64,000 bases of DNA from the NCBI GenBank assembly GCA_964574325.1, contig CAZNMY010000013.1, positions 1-64,000 on the forward strand. The letters are read 5' to 3'. The notes beneath the pieces were generated by a model. That model was not told the origin of the DNA, searched no databases, and was given only the letters and a program-made list of their open reading frames with translations. Shown piece after piece: positions 43,794 to 52,310 of the stretch (position 1 is the stretch's first letter; the number at the start of each line of letters is the position of its first letter). This DNA is from CAMDPA01 sp964574325. Its GTDB lineage: Bacteria > Pseudomonadota > Alphaproteobacteria > Rhizobiales > Hyphomicrobiaceae. The position numbers and the translations under genes were made by a program.

Positions 43794-45923
43794 ATGGAAC
43801 GCAGCTACGCAGAAGAGATCGAACTGCTGCGTCTCGGTAACGGCGCCGTCTTCCATGGCGAAGGCATCCTCGCCGTCACCAAGGCGCTGCTGCAGTCGGG
43901 CGTCTCCTACGTCGGCGGATACCAGGGCGCGCCCGTGACGGCGCTGCTCGACGTGCTCGTGTCGGCGAAGGATCTGCTGGGCGAACTCGGCGTCCACGTC
44001 GAGGCGTGCTCGAACGAGGCTTCGGCCGCCGCGATGCTGGCCGCGTCGATCAACTATCCCGTGCGCGGCGCGGTCACGTGGAAATCGATCGTCGGCACCA
44101 ACGTCGCTTCGGATGCGCTGTCGAACCTCTCGTCGGTCGGCGTGAAGGGCGGCGCGCTCATCATCGTCGGCGAAGACTACGGCGAAGGCGCGAGCGTCAT
44201 CCAGGAGCGCAGCATCGCGTTCGCGCTGAAATCGACGCTCGTGATGCTCGACCCCAGGCCGGATCTCGGCTGCATCGTCGACATGGTCGAGCACGCGTTC
44301 GCGATCTCGGAAGCCTCCAGCATGCCCGCGATGATGCAGTTGCGTATTCGCGCCTGCCACGTGCAGGGCGAGTTCGTCGCCAAGGACAACGTCGCCGCCA
44401 AGGTGAGTTCGCGCGCGCCGCTCGCCGAGCCCGCGTCGTTCGATTACGGCCGCCTCGCGCATCCGCCCGTGACGTTCCCGCAGGAGGCCGACAAGGTCGC
44501 CCGCCGCATTCCCGTTGCCCGCCGCTACATCACGGAGCACCGCCTCAACGAGTTTGTGAAGGGCGATATCGGCGGCGTCGGCATCATCCTGCAGGGCGGA
44601 ATCTACAACACCGTGATCCGTCAACTTGCCGAAGCCGGTCTTTCCGATGCCTACGGCAATTCGCGCATCGACCTCCTCGTGCTGAACGTCACGTACCCGA
44701 TCGTGCCCGACGAGATCGTCGCGTTCGCACGCGGCAAGCGTGCCGTCCTCGTATTGGAGGAGGGCGCGCCAGAGTTCATCGAGCACTTCGTTCTGCAGGC
44801 GATCGCACAATCCGATGCCGGCACGAAGGTCGTCGGCAAGTCGATCATCCCGACATCGGGGGAACTGACCGGCGAAGTCGTCGCGCAGGGCATCGCGACG
44901 TTCCTGAAGGCGCATGGCACGTCGCCTGACGTGGCGAACGCGTTCGAAGCCGTCAATGCGCGCATCACGAAGGCGAAAGCCGATGGCGCAGCCGCCGACG
45001 CGACGGCGTTGCCACCGCGCGGGCCGACGTTCTGCACGGGCTGTCCGGAGCGGCCGGTGTTCGGCGCGATGAAGCTCGTGGAGAAAGACATCGGCAAGGT
45101 TCACTACGCCGCAGATATCGGTTGCCACGCGTTCGCGACGTTCCAGCCGTTCGGGTTCGGCAATTCGATCCTCGGCTACGGCATGTCGCTCGCGTCGAAT
45201 GCCGGGGTCGGCCCGATCCAGGAGAAGCGCACCATCGCCGTGATGGGCGACGGCGGCTTCTGGCACAACGGCGTGCAGACCGGCGTCGCGACAGCGCTGC
45301 ACAACAAATCCGACGGCGTGCTCGTCATCATGCAGAACGGCTACGCTTCGGCGACGGGCCAGCAGTGGCTGCCGTCGAGCGGTCGCTACACGCCGGCCGC
45401 CGAGCGCGGCATGGACATCGAGCGCCACCTGAAAGCCATGGGTGTCGAGGATGTCGAGACGGTGCGCACCTACTCGGTCGGTCGGATGGTCGGCGCATTG
45501 AAGAACGCGCTGACGACCACCAAGAAGGGCCTCAAGGTCATCATCGCGGAATCGGAATGCATGCTCGCCAGAAAGCGCCGCGAGAACGCCGAGGACGCCA
45601 AGCGCATCAAGGAAGGCCGTCGCGTCGAGAAGGCGCGCTTCGGCGTCGACGACAACATCTGCACCGGCGATCACTCGTGCATCCGTATGTCCGGCTGTCC
45701 GTCGCTGACGATCAAGCCGAACCCAGATCCGTTGCGCACCGATCCCGTCGCGCACGTCAACAACGGCTGCGTCGCCTGCGGGCTGTGCGGAGAGATGGCG
45801 CACGCCGCAATTCTGTGCCCGTCGTTCTACCGCGCTCAACGCACGATCAACGCGGGATGGTTCGAGCGCAAGAAGCACGCGTTCCGGCGCGCGGTCATCG
45901 GCCGGCTGGCGCGGTCGGTCTAG
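43794..45923 (+). CDS. iorA: Indolepyruvate ferredoxin oxidoreductase, alpha subunit
   Basis: A 709-residue TPP- and Fe-S-dependent enzyme that oxidatively decarboxylates indolepyruvate or other aryl-pyruvates to the acyl-CoA, with ferredoxin as acceptor. Order: pyrimidine-binding domain (VGGYQGAPVTALLD, SNEASAAAMLAAS); TPP domain with FCTGCPERPVFGAMK and the Mg/TPP motif VMGDGGFWHNGVQTGV...MQNGY; then a C-terminal two-cluster ferredoxin domain (CTGDHSCIRMSGCPS; CVACGLCGEMAHAAILCPS). The start is ATG 43794; the frame is open further upstream through the repeat element. The beta subunit gene lies 1.85 kb downstream, separated by two genes. Confidence 0.93.
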   Translation: MERSYAEEIELLRLGNGAVFHGEGILAVTKALLQSGVSYVGGYQGAPVTALLDVLVSAKDLLGELGVHVEACSNEASAAAMLAASINYPVRGAVTWKSIVGTNVASDALSNLSSVGVKGGALIIVGEDYGEGASVIQERSIAFALKSTLVMLDPRPDLGCIVDMVEHAFAISEASSMPAMMQLRIRACHVQGEFVAKDNVAAKVSSRAPLAEPASFDYGRLAHPPVTFPQEADKVARRIPVARRYITEHRLNEFVKGDIGGVGIILQGGIYNTVIRQLAEAGLSDAYGNSRIDLLVLNVTYPIVPDEIVAFARGKRAVLVLEEGAPEFIEHFVLQAIAQSDAGTKVVGKSIIPTSGELTGEVVAQGIATFLKAHGTSPDVANAFEAVNARITKAKADGAAADATALPPRGPTFCTGCPERPVFGAMKLVEKDIGKVHYAADIGCHAFATFQPFGFGNSILGYGMSLASNAGVGPIQEKRTIAVMGDGGFWHNGVQTGVATALHNKSDGVLVIMQNGYASATGQQWLPSSGRYTPAAERGMDIERHLKAMGVEDVETVRTYSVGRMVGALKNALTTTKKGLKVIIAESECMLARKRRENAEDAKRIKEGRRVEKARFGVDDNICTGDHSCIRMSGCPSLTIKPNPDPLRTDPVAHVNNGCVACGLCGEMAHAAILCPSFYRAQRTINAGWFERKKHAFRRAVIGRLARSV

Positions 45924-45939
45924 AGCGATTACCCTGTAG

Positions 45940-45986
45940 GTCGGGTCAAGGCCGGACGCGCCGAGCGGAGCCGGGAGCGACCCGAC
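45940..45986. terminator. Hairpin after iorA, possible terminator or dispersed palindrome
   Basis: Arms GTCGGGTC (45940-45947) and GACCCGAC (45979-45986) are perfect, with a GC-rich loop that can form smaller stems. It begins 16 bases after the iorA stop. There is no T tract. The remaining bases to the next gene (to 46368) hold nothing I can name. Confidence 0.45.
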
Positions 45987-46368
45987 GTCCAAGGCATCCG
46001 TGCAAATGTGGGCCGTGTTGGTGGCCCAATCGTGCTGCCATTGACTATTGCAGGTTCGCGATCCGATCTTTGCTTCCCCGGCCGAGGCAGAGCCGAGAGC
46101 CGGGGCCTTGATGAGAACGTGTCGAGCACGCCTTGCAGAATGCACCTCGCTGGGGCGGGTTTCCTCCAGAAGTCGAGCATCGCCCGTGTGCCTCTACGCA
46201 TCCGTCAAGGCCCCGGGTCTGCGCAATCCGATCGACGATCGGCTTGCTCGCCCGGGGAAGCAAGAGAGTTTGTGTCTGCCCAACGCCATGACGTCCCGCA
46301 GGGAACAGCGCGCGGGGGAGGGCGCGCGTAGATTGGCGACAGTCGAGCCATCCAGCGGAGTGCGCGCC

Positions 46369-46689
46369 ATGACCGAGTTGACGCCCAAGACGATCGATAT
46401 CCTGCGCACCTATATGCGCGATCCCGCGACCCGCATCGATGAAGCCACAACTCTGGCAGCGCTCGAGATCGACCGGCTGGACCTGCCGATGGTGGTCCTC
46501 GACATCGAAGACGCCTTCGATCTCCACCTGGGTTATGACGAAGACATCGAGGACTGCGTGACGGTCGCCGATCTCGTCGCCAATCTCGGCGCGCGGCGTG
46601 AAGCAAAGATCGCGGAGGACCGCGTCAGGGCCTCGGTGCCACGCGTGAGGCGAACGTGGTTGTCGACCGACGCTGCCGAGCGGCGTTGA
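46369..46689 (+). CDS. Acyl-carrier-protein-like protein lacking the attachment serine
   Basis: A 106-residue protein whose first 75 residues have the four-helix ACP pattern: MTELTPKTIDILRTYM, a loop, then helix II region LEIDRLDLPMVVLDIEDAFD and VTVADLVANL. In functional ACPs the helix II start reads DSL, with Ser carrying phosphopantetheine; here it is D-R-L (R36, codon CGG at 46474). The basic C-terminal tail (EAKIAEDRVRA...RRTWLS) is extra. It may be a non-carrier ACP homologue. The start ATG 46369 follows the typical ACP N-terminus; the frame is open upstream without family similarity. Confidence 0.75.
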   Translation: MTELTPKTIDILRTYMRDPATRIDEATTLAALEIDRLDLPMVVLDIEDAFDLHLGYDEDIEDCVTVADLVANLGARREAKIAEDRVRASVPRVRRTWLSTDAAERR

Positions 46690-46774
46690 GCCCACCGGTG
46701 GAAACGTCGCGCTGGCGTCAGCCCGGGACGACCGCGTAAAGAGGGCTCACCGCCACTCGCACGGGATCATCTGC

Positions 46775-47710
46775 ATGCAGCCTTTCACTGCCGCCGTCGT
46801 CCAGACAGCCTCCATAGCCTTCGACCCCGACCGCACCATCGACAAGCTCGGCGACTACACGGTTCGCGCAGCGCTGCGCGGCGCAAAGCTCGTGGTGTTC
46901 CCAGAGGCGTTCGTCGGCGGTTATCCCAAGGGGCTCGATTTCGGCGTCCGCGTCGGCATGCGTACCGCCGACGGGCGCGATCAGTTCCGGCTCTACTACG
47001 AGGGCGCCATCGACGTGCCCGGTCCACACGTGCAGCGGATCGGTGAGATCGCCGCGGCCAACGACGTGCACCTCGTCACCGGCATCATCGAGCGGGACGC
47101 GGGCACGCTCTATTGCACCGTACTTTTCTTCGGTCCCTCCGGCCGGCTCCTGGCAAAACATCGCAAGCTCATGCCGACGGCGGCTGAACGGTTGATCTGG
47201 GGCTTCGGGGACGGCTCCACGATGCCCGTTCTCGATACGCCTTTGGGTAAGCTCGGGGCGGTGATCTGCTGGGAGAACTACATGCCGATGCTGCGCATGA
47301 CGATGTACGCCAAGGGCATACAACTCTATTGCGCGCCGACCGCGGACGACCGCGACACCTGGCTCTCGACAATGCGGCACGTGGCGCTGGAAGGCCGCTG
47401 CTTCGTTTTCTCGGCGTGCCAGTTCACCCGCCGCAGCGACTATCCCGCGGACTATCCGATCGAGGGCAATCCCTCGCCCGACGCCATCGTCATGCGCGGC
47501 GGCAGTTGCATCATCGGACCGCTCGGACAGGTGCTGGCGGAACGGACCTATGACGCCGACACCATCCTGACCGCCTCGATAGACCCCGGCGACATCGCGC
47601 GCGGAAAGTTCGACTTCGACGTCGCCGGCCACTACGCCCGCCCCGACGTGTTCAGGCTCAACGTCAACGAGGTGGCACAGTCGGCCGTGCATCTGCGAGG
47701 CACGGATTGA
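46775..47710 (+). CDS. Nitrilase (carbon-nitrogen hydrolase)
   Basis: A 311-residue nitrilase-superfamily enzyme with the full triad: Glu44 in VVFPEAFVGGYPKG, Lys131 in KHRKLMPTAAERLIWGFGDG, Cys165 in VICWENYMPMLRM. The GYPKG and WGFGDGS motifs mark true nitrilases, which hydrolyse nitriles to acids, rather than amidases. Location between iorA and iorB suggests an aryl-acetonitrile such as indoleacetonitrile, but the substrate is inferred only. It is 85 bases after the ACP-like gene and 67 before iorB, all on one strand. Confidence 0.93.
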   Translation: MQPFTAAVVQTASIAFDPDRTIDKLGDYTVRAALRGAKLVVFPEAFVGGYPKGLDFGVRVGMRTADGRDQFRLYYEGAIDVPGPHVQRIGEIAAANDVHLVTGIIERDAGTLYCTVLFFGPSGRLLAKHRKLMPTAAERLIWGFGDGSTMPVLDTPLGKLGAVICWENYMPMLRMTMYAKGIQLYCAPTADDRDTWLSTMRHVALEGRCFVFSACQFTRRSDYPADYPIEGNPSPDAIVMRGGSCIIGPLGQVLAERTYDADTILTASIDPGDIARGKFDFDVAGHYARPDVFRLNVNEVAQSAVHLRGTD

Positions 47711-47777
47711 CTCTATCTATGCGTCGGCCCGCCCGCGGGCTTTGCAACCCGGTCGCGCGTTGGCTAACGTAGCCGCC

Positions 47778-49325
47778 ATGAACGACACCGGCAGACTGTC
47801 AGCGCCGCGCCCGCTGTCGCTTCTCATCTGCGCGATGGGAGGCGAGGGGGGCGGCGTGCTCACGGGATGGATCGTGGAAGCCGCTCGCGCGCAGGGCCTC
47901 GCGGTGCAGGCGACCTCGGTGCCGGGCGTCGCCCAGCGTACCGGCGGCACGACGTATTACATCGAGATGGCCGCGCGCGGAGCGAACGGCCGTGCGCCGA
48001 TATTCGCGTTGACGCCGGTTCCGGGACAGGTCGATGTGGTGCTGGCGAGCGAACTCAGCGAAGGCGCCCGCGCGGCACGGATGGGCTTCTCGACACCCGA
48101 CCGCACGACCTCGATATCGTCGACGCATCGCGTCTTCCTGATTCAGGAGAAGATGGCGATGGGCGATGGCCGCATCGATCCCGCAGCCCTCCAGAAGTCG
48201 GTCGAGACGCGGTCGCGTCACGCGGTCTTCCTCGATATGGACGCGCTCGCGCAGGCGGCCGGCGTTCCGATCAGCCCGGTCCTGCTCGGCGCTCTGGCCG
48301 GCAGCGGCACCATGCCGATCGACCGCAGGCACTTCGAGGCGGCGATCAGGGACAGCGGCATCGCCGTTGCGAAGAACCTCGCGGCGTTCGAGGCAGCGTT
48401 CGCTCGTGTCGCTGACCCGAGCCCGCCCGCGCTCGTAGTAACCCAGGCACCCGCCGCCACGGCGAAGCTGACGCCCGATGCCTTCATCATCGAAGGCATC
48501 GACGACACCCCACCGGAGTTGGCACCCTACTCACAGGCAGCGCGCCGCATCATCGCGCGCGGGCTCGATCGGTTGACCGACTACCAGGACGCCGAATACG
48601 CCGCGCTCTACCTCCGGCGTCTCGAGCCCTTTCGCGCGTTCGATTCCGATCTCGTGGCGGATGTCGCTCGCCATCTCGCGCTTCGCATGAGCTACGAGGA
48701 CGTGATCCGCGTCGCCCAGCACAAGGCAAGGGCCGAGCGCTTCAAGCGGATCGAGAGCGAGGTCGGCGTCGCGAACGAGCCGTTCGAGGTGCAGGATTTC
48801 TTCAAGCCGGGGGTTCGCGAGGTCGCGGACATCCTGCCCCCGCGCCTCGCCCGTTTCGTTCTGCGGCGCGCAGAGAAGAGCAAGCGTTTGGCCGCAGCCC
48901 ACATCGGGATGAAGGTCAAGACGACGACGGTATCCGGCTATCTCCGTGTGTGGCTGCTGGCGCGACTGAAGGGCTGGCGCCGCCGGACGTTCCGCTACGA
49001 GGCCGAGCAGTCCGGCATCGAGGCGTGGCTGCGGCTCGTCGATAGTGCCGCGCAGAAGGGCGACTTCTTGCTCGCCCGCGAGATAGCCGAGTTAGCGCGC
49101 CTCATCAAAGGCTACGGCGACACGCATCTGCGCGGCCAGCAGAACTTCGGTCGCATCGTCGGCGAAATCGTCGTGCCCGCCCTCGTTCCGACGACCGTGC
49201 CGGCGGGCGCCGCCGCGGCAGTCCGCGCCGCGCGCGAAGCAGCCCTGGCCGATCCCGAGGGCGACGGCCTCGAGCACGCGATTGCCCGGCATCGCTCTCT
49301 CGCCGCCGCCCTCCCGCAGGTCTGA
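47778..49325 (+). CDS. iorB: Indolepyruvate ferredoxin oxidoreductase beta subunit, long form
   Basis: A 515-residue protein. The N-terminal 180 residues are the pyruvate-ferredoxin oxidoreductase gamma-type domain (LLICAMGGEGGGVLTGWIVE, SVPGVAQRTGGTTYYIEM, DVVLASELSEGARAARMGF). The rest is a long helical extension (DYQDAEYAALYLRRLEPFRA, GYGDTHLRGQQNFGRIV), typical of the DUF6537-bearing proteobacterial form rather than the short archaeal IorB. Together with IorA it makes aryl-acetyl-CoA. ATG 47778 was chosen, just before the family start. Confidence 0.9.
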   Translation: MNDTGRLSAPRPLSLLICAMGGEGGGVLTGWIVEAARAQGLAVQATSVPGVAQRTGGTTYYIEMAARGANGRAPIFALTPVPGQVDVVLASELSEGARAARMGFSTPDRTTSISSTHRVFLIQEKMAMGDGRIDPAALQKSVETRSRHAVFLDMDALAQAAGVPISPVLLGALAGSGTMPIDRRHFEAAIRDSGIAVAKNLAAFEAAFARVADPSPPALVVTQAPAATAKLTPDAFIIEGIDDTPPELAPYSQAARRIIARGLDRLTDYQDAEYAALYLRRLEPFRAFDSDLVADVARHLALRMSYEDVIRVAQHKARAERFKRIESEVGVANEPFEVQDFFKPGVREVADILPPRLARFVLRRAEKSKRLAAAHIGMKVKTTTVSGYLRVWLLARLKGWRRRTFRYEAEQSGIEAWLRLVDSAAQKGDFLLAREIAELARLIKGYGDTHLRGQQNFGRIVGEIVVPALVPTTVPAGAAAAVRAAREAALADPEGDGLEHAIARHRSLAAALPQV

Positions 49326-49420
49326 GCGGACCTGTTTTGGCGGGCTGGACCACGTGCTAACCTGACGGCTGCTTTTTTCCGCCTCGTCGTCGTCGCCGGG
49401 GCCGACCAGTGGAAACCCAC

Positions 49421-51646
49421 ATGAAAATCTCGATCATCGGCACCGATCCGGCCGGTCTCTACTTCGCCTGTCTGATGAAGTCCCGCGATGCCGGCCACGC
49501 CATCACGATCTTCGATACGGGAGCCCCCGACCGGCGCGGGGCGACGCCGCACATCCTCGCCAACCCCGTCAAGCCCGAGCTGAAGCTGCAGGACGAAGGC
49601 ATCGGCGCCGAGATCCTGGCGGCGGCAACGCGAACCAGCGGCGCGCTCGTCATGCGTGACGGGGAAGGCATAACCGCGCCGGGGCATTCCTACACGGTGA
49701 TCGGCGCACAGCGGCTGGTCGATCTGCTGCGCGCGCGTGCAGCCGAGCTCGGGTGCAAGTTGGAGGCAGCCCCGGCCGGCGCGCCCGATCTCGATCGAGC
49801 CGGCGACCTCGTCGTCATCGCGGACGGCGCTGCAAGCGCCACGCGCGCGCGCCTGGGTAACGAATTCCGCCCACAGCTCAGCCCGGCACGCACGCGTTTC
49901 ATGGTTCTCGGCGTCGACGGCGCGACCACTGAGGCGACGCTGCTGTTCAAGCGCACGCCGGGCGGATTGATCCATGCGTTTCTCTATCCCGACAGCCCAA
50001 GCACCTCGACGCTGATCGTCGAGGCCCCTGCGGTGACACTCGCGGCCGCAGGTCTCCAGGGTGTGAGCGACGACAAGAGCGTCGCCGCTGCAGCCGAGAT
50101 GTTCGCTCCGACACTCGCGGGCCGCAAACTGAGCCTCGAAGCCACCTGGAAATCTTTCGTCGGTGTTCGCAATGGCGCCTGGACCAGCGGCAACTGCGTG
50201 CTGCTCGGCGCAGCCGCCTACAACGCGCATCACTCCGTCGGTCTGGGCGTTCGCTCCGGTTTGGAAGATGCCGAGGCGCTCGCCACTCTGGTCGGCGGCG
50301 CCGATATCGCGGAGGGACTGGCCAGGTTCGAGGCGGCCCGCCGCCCGCGCGCCGAGAGCATGCAGCGCGCGTCGAGCGGAAGTCTCACGTGGTACGAGCA
50401 CGCCGACAGATACGCCGGGATGGAATTGCCGCAGTTCGCCTATTCCCTGCTGACGCGAAGCCTGCGCCTCAATCACGAGAACATGCGCGGCCTCGCCCCG
50501 GATCTCACCGAAGCGGTCGAGATCCGGATTGCGGGTGGCGCGCGGTCGAAGACGAACCGGCCGCCGCCGCCGATGTTCACGCCGATCACGCTCCGGGGGC
50601 TCACGATTCCCAACCGCATCGCGATGTCGCCGATGTGCATGTATAACGCCATCGACAAGGACGGCACCGTCGGCGACTTCCATCTCGTCCACTACGGCAG
50701 TCGTGCCGTCGGCGGCGCCGGTCTCATCATCACGGAAATGACCGACGTCTCGCCCGAGGGCCGGATCAGCGCCTACTGTGCGGGCATGTACAAGCCCGAG
50801 CACGTTCCCGCCTGGAAGCGTGTCACCGATTTCATCCACACGAAGTCGGAATCCAAGATCGGAATCCAGCTCGGCCATGCCGGCCGCAAGGGAGGCGAGC
50901 CCCGGCCTTGGGATCGGGCTGCGCCGAAGGGTCCGCACTGGCCGCTGCTCGCGCCGTCACCGATCCCGTTCGTCAAGGATGGCGTTCCGCCCCGTGAGAT
51001 GACGCGCGGCGACATGGACCGCCTCGTCGAAGCCTATGCCAACGCCACCCGGATGGCCGACCAGGCCGGCTTCGATTTCCTAGAGCTCCATTTCGCACAC
51101 GGATATCTGCTGTCGACGTTCATCTCGCCGCTCGCCAACCAGCGTACCGACCATTACGGCGGCTCGCTGGCCAACCGCCTGCGTTTTCCGATGGAGGTGT
51201 TCGAGGCGGTGCGTGCGGCCTGGCCGCAGGACAAGCCGACCTGCGTGCGGATATCCGCCTACGACTGGATGGAGGGCGGAACGACGGTCGAGGACGCGAT
51301 CGCGATCGGCCGCATGCTGCGCGACACGGGCAACGACATCCTTTCGGTTTCGACCGGGGGCGTCGTCGGCGTCCGTCCAACGGCCGGACGACTCTATCAG
51401 GCGACATTCTCCGATCAGGTCCGCAACGAGCTCAAGATCACCACGATGAACGTCGGCGCGATGGCGAGCCACGGCGACATCAACGCGATGCTGGCATCGG
51501 GACGTGCGGATATGTGCGCGCTCGCCCGGGGGCACCTGTTCGACCCCTATTTCACGCGCCATGCTGCCTATCAGCAGGACTATACCGATCTGCCCTGGCC
51601 CAACGAATACGAGCGGGCGCCGACGCTCGACATGCGGGACTTCTGA
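49421..51646 (+). CDS. FAD monooxygenase-OYE fusion (salicylyl-CoA 5-hydroxylase / 2-aminobenzoyl-CoA monooxygenase-reductase type)
   Basis: A 741-residue fusion. Residues 1 to about 370 are a PHBH-type flavin monooxygenase; residues 385 to the end are an Old Yellow Enzyme domain (MFTPITLRGLTIPNRIAMSP; LGHAGRKG; LELHFAHGYLLSTFISPLAN with the His-x2-His pair; NQRTDHYGGSLANRLRFPME). The same architecture occurs in enzymes acting on salicylyl-CoA or 2-aminobenzoyl-CoA. The monooxygenase half is divergent: the nucleotide loop is GTDPAG, the usual GWGVVFSD segment is missing, and the FAD GD motif is G263-A264, though DG (D135-G136) remains. The OYE half appears intact. Start ATG 49421 (ATG 49409 also in frame). 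Confidence 0.85.
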   Translation: MKISIIGTDPAGLYFACLMKSRDAGHAITIFDTGAPDRRGATPHILANPVKPELKLQDEGIGAEILAAATRTSGALVMRDGEGITAPGHSYTVIGAQRLVDLLRARAAELGCKLEAAPAGAPDLDRAGDLVVIADGAASATRARLGNEFRPQLSPARTRFMVLGVDGATTEATLLFKRTPGGLIHAFLYPDSPSTSTLIVEAPAVTLAAAGLQGVSDDKSVAAAAEMFAPTLAGRKLSLEATWKSFVGVRNGAWTSGNCVLLGAAAYNAHHSVGLGVRSGLEDAEALATLVGGADIAEGLARFEAARRPRAESMQRASSGSLTWYEHADRYAGMELPQFAYSLLTRSLRLNHENMRGLAPDLTEAVEIRIAGGARSKTNRPPPPMFTPITLRGLTIPNRIAMSPMCMYNAIDKDGTVGDFHLVHYGSRAVGGAGLIITEMTDVSPEGRISAYCAGMYKPEHVPAWKRVTDFIHTKSESKIGIQLGHAGRKGGEPRPWDRAAPKGPHWPLLAPSPIPFVKDGVPPREMTRGDMDRLVEAYANATRMADQAGFDFLELHFAHGYLLSTFISPLANQRTDHYGGSLANRLRFPMEVFEAVRAAWPQDKPTCVRISAYDWMEGGTTVEDAIAIGRMLRDTGNDILSVSTGGVVGVRPTAGRLYQATFSDQVRNELKITTMNVGAMASHGDINAMLASGRADMCALARGHLFDPYFTRHAAYQQDYTDLPWPNEYERAPTLDMRDF

Positions 51647-51790
51647 CCGGGTGCGGCGACGCTCCGGCCTCGCCCCGATCATCACGCACGTCGTCCGCGC
51701 GGTGCGCCGAAATCGCGCGCGGCTTTACCTGCAATTAAGTGTTCGGGCCTAGGGTCATTCTCAGTTCTCCTGCGTAACCCGGCTACCCCC

Positions 51791-52153
51791 GTGCTGCGTC
51801 ACAAAAACAACCGTCTGCCGAAGATGCCCGTGCGCCTGCCACTCGTGTTGCTTGGCTCGCTGCTCGCGACGACATACTTCGTGCATCACGGTGTGTTCGG
51901 TACCCATGGCCTCATCGCCAAGGACCGCCTGATCTCCCGCTCGGGTAGCCTCGAGCGGGAGATGGCCGTTCTGGAGGCAGTGCGGTCGAGCTTGCGCCAG
52001 GACGTCGAGGCGCTCGCCGGTGATCCGCCCTCCCCTGATGCGGTAGAGGAAGTAGCCCGCGGCGCACTCGGAATGATCCGCCCCGGAGACCTGATCGTTC
52101 TGCGTGGCCCGTCGTCAGGCCGCGCCCCGGCCCCGGGGGCCATTCCTCGCTGA
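51791..52153 (+). CDS. Septum formation initiator, FtsB/DivIC family
   Basis: A 120-residue bitopic division protein. One N-terminal helix (LPLVLLGSLLATTYFVHHGV) is followed by a coiled-coil heptad region (LEREMAVLEAVRSSLRQDVEAL) and the C-terminal DAVEEVARGALGMIRPGDLIV, the family signature. It acts in the divisome with FtsL and FtsQ. The start is GTG 51791. In alphaproteobacteria it commonly precedes pdhA, as here. A Pro/Ala tail after residue 108 is atypical but short. Confidence 0.9.
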   Translation: MLRHKNNRLPKMPVRLPLVLLGSLLATTYFVHHGVFGTHGLIAKDRLISRSGSLEREMAVLEAVRSSLRQDVEALAGDPPSPDAVEEVARGALGMIRPGDLIVLRGPSSGRAPAPGAIPR

Positions 52154-52310
52154 TATTCCCATGCCCGTGCAGCACTCGCCGTCGAACTTGACTTGGCGGG
52201 GGCTTGCCTTCACACGGATGGGCAGCACGAGTGCCGCCCGCCGCCCCTCTTCCATGTGGGGCAGTGGACCTGTCGGTGCTCGCGACCGGCGATCGCTCAG
52301 GAGGACCCTT

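Noticed and set aside
43431..46145. 904-codon open frame on the minus strand opposite iorA
   Set aside because: Arg/His/Asp-rich composition typical of an antisense frame of a high-GC gene; iorA on the plus strand has full family motifs.
49112..50938. 608-codon minus-strand frame opposite the FAD-OYE fusion
   Set aside because: No recognisable domain and composition of a shadow frame; the plus-strand gene is clear.
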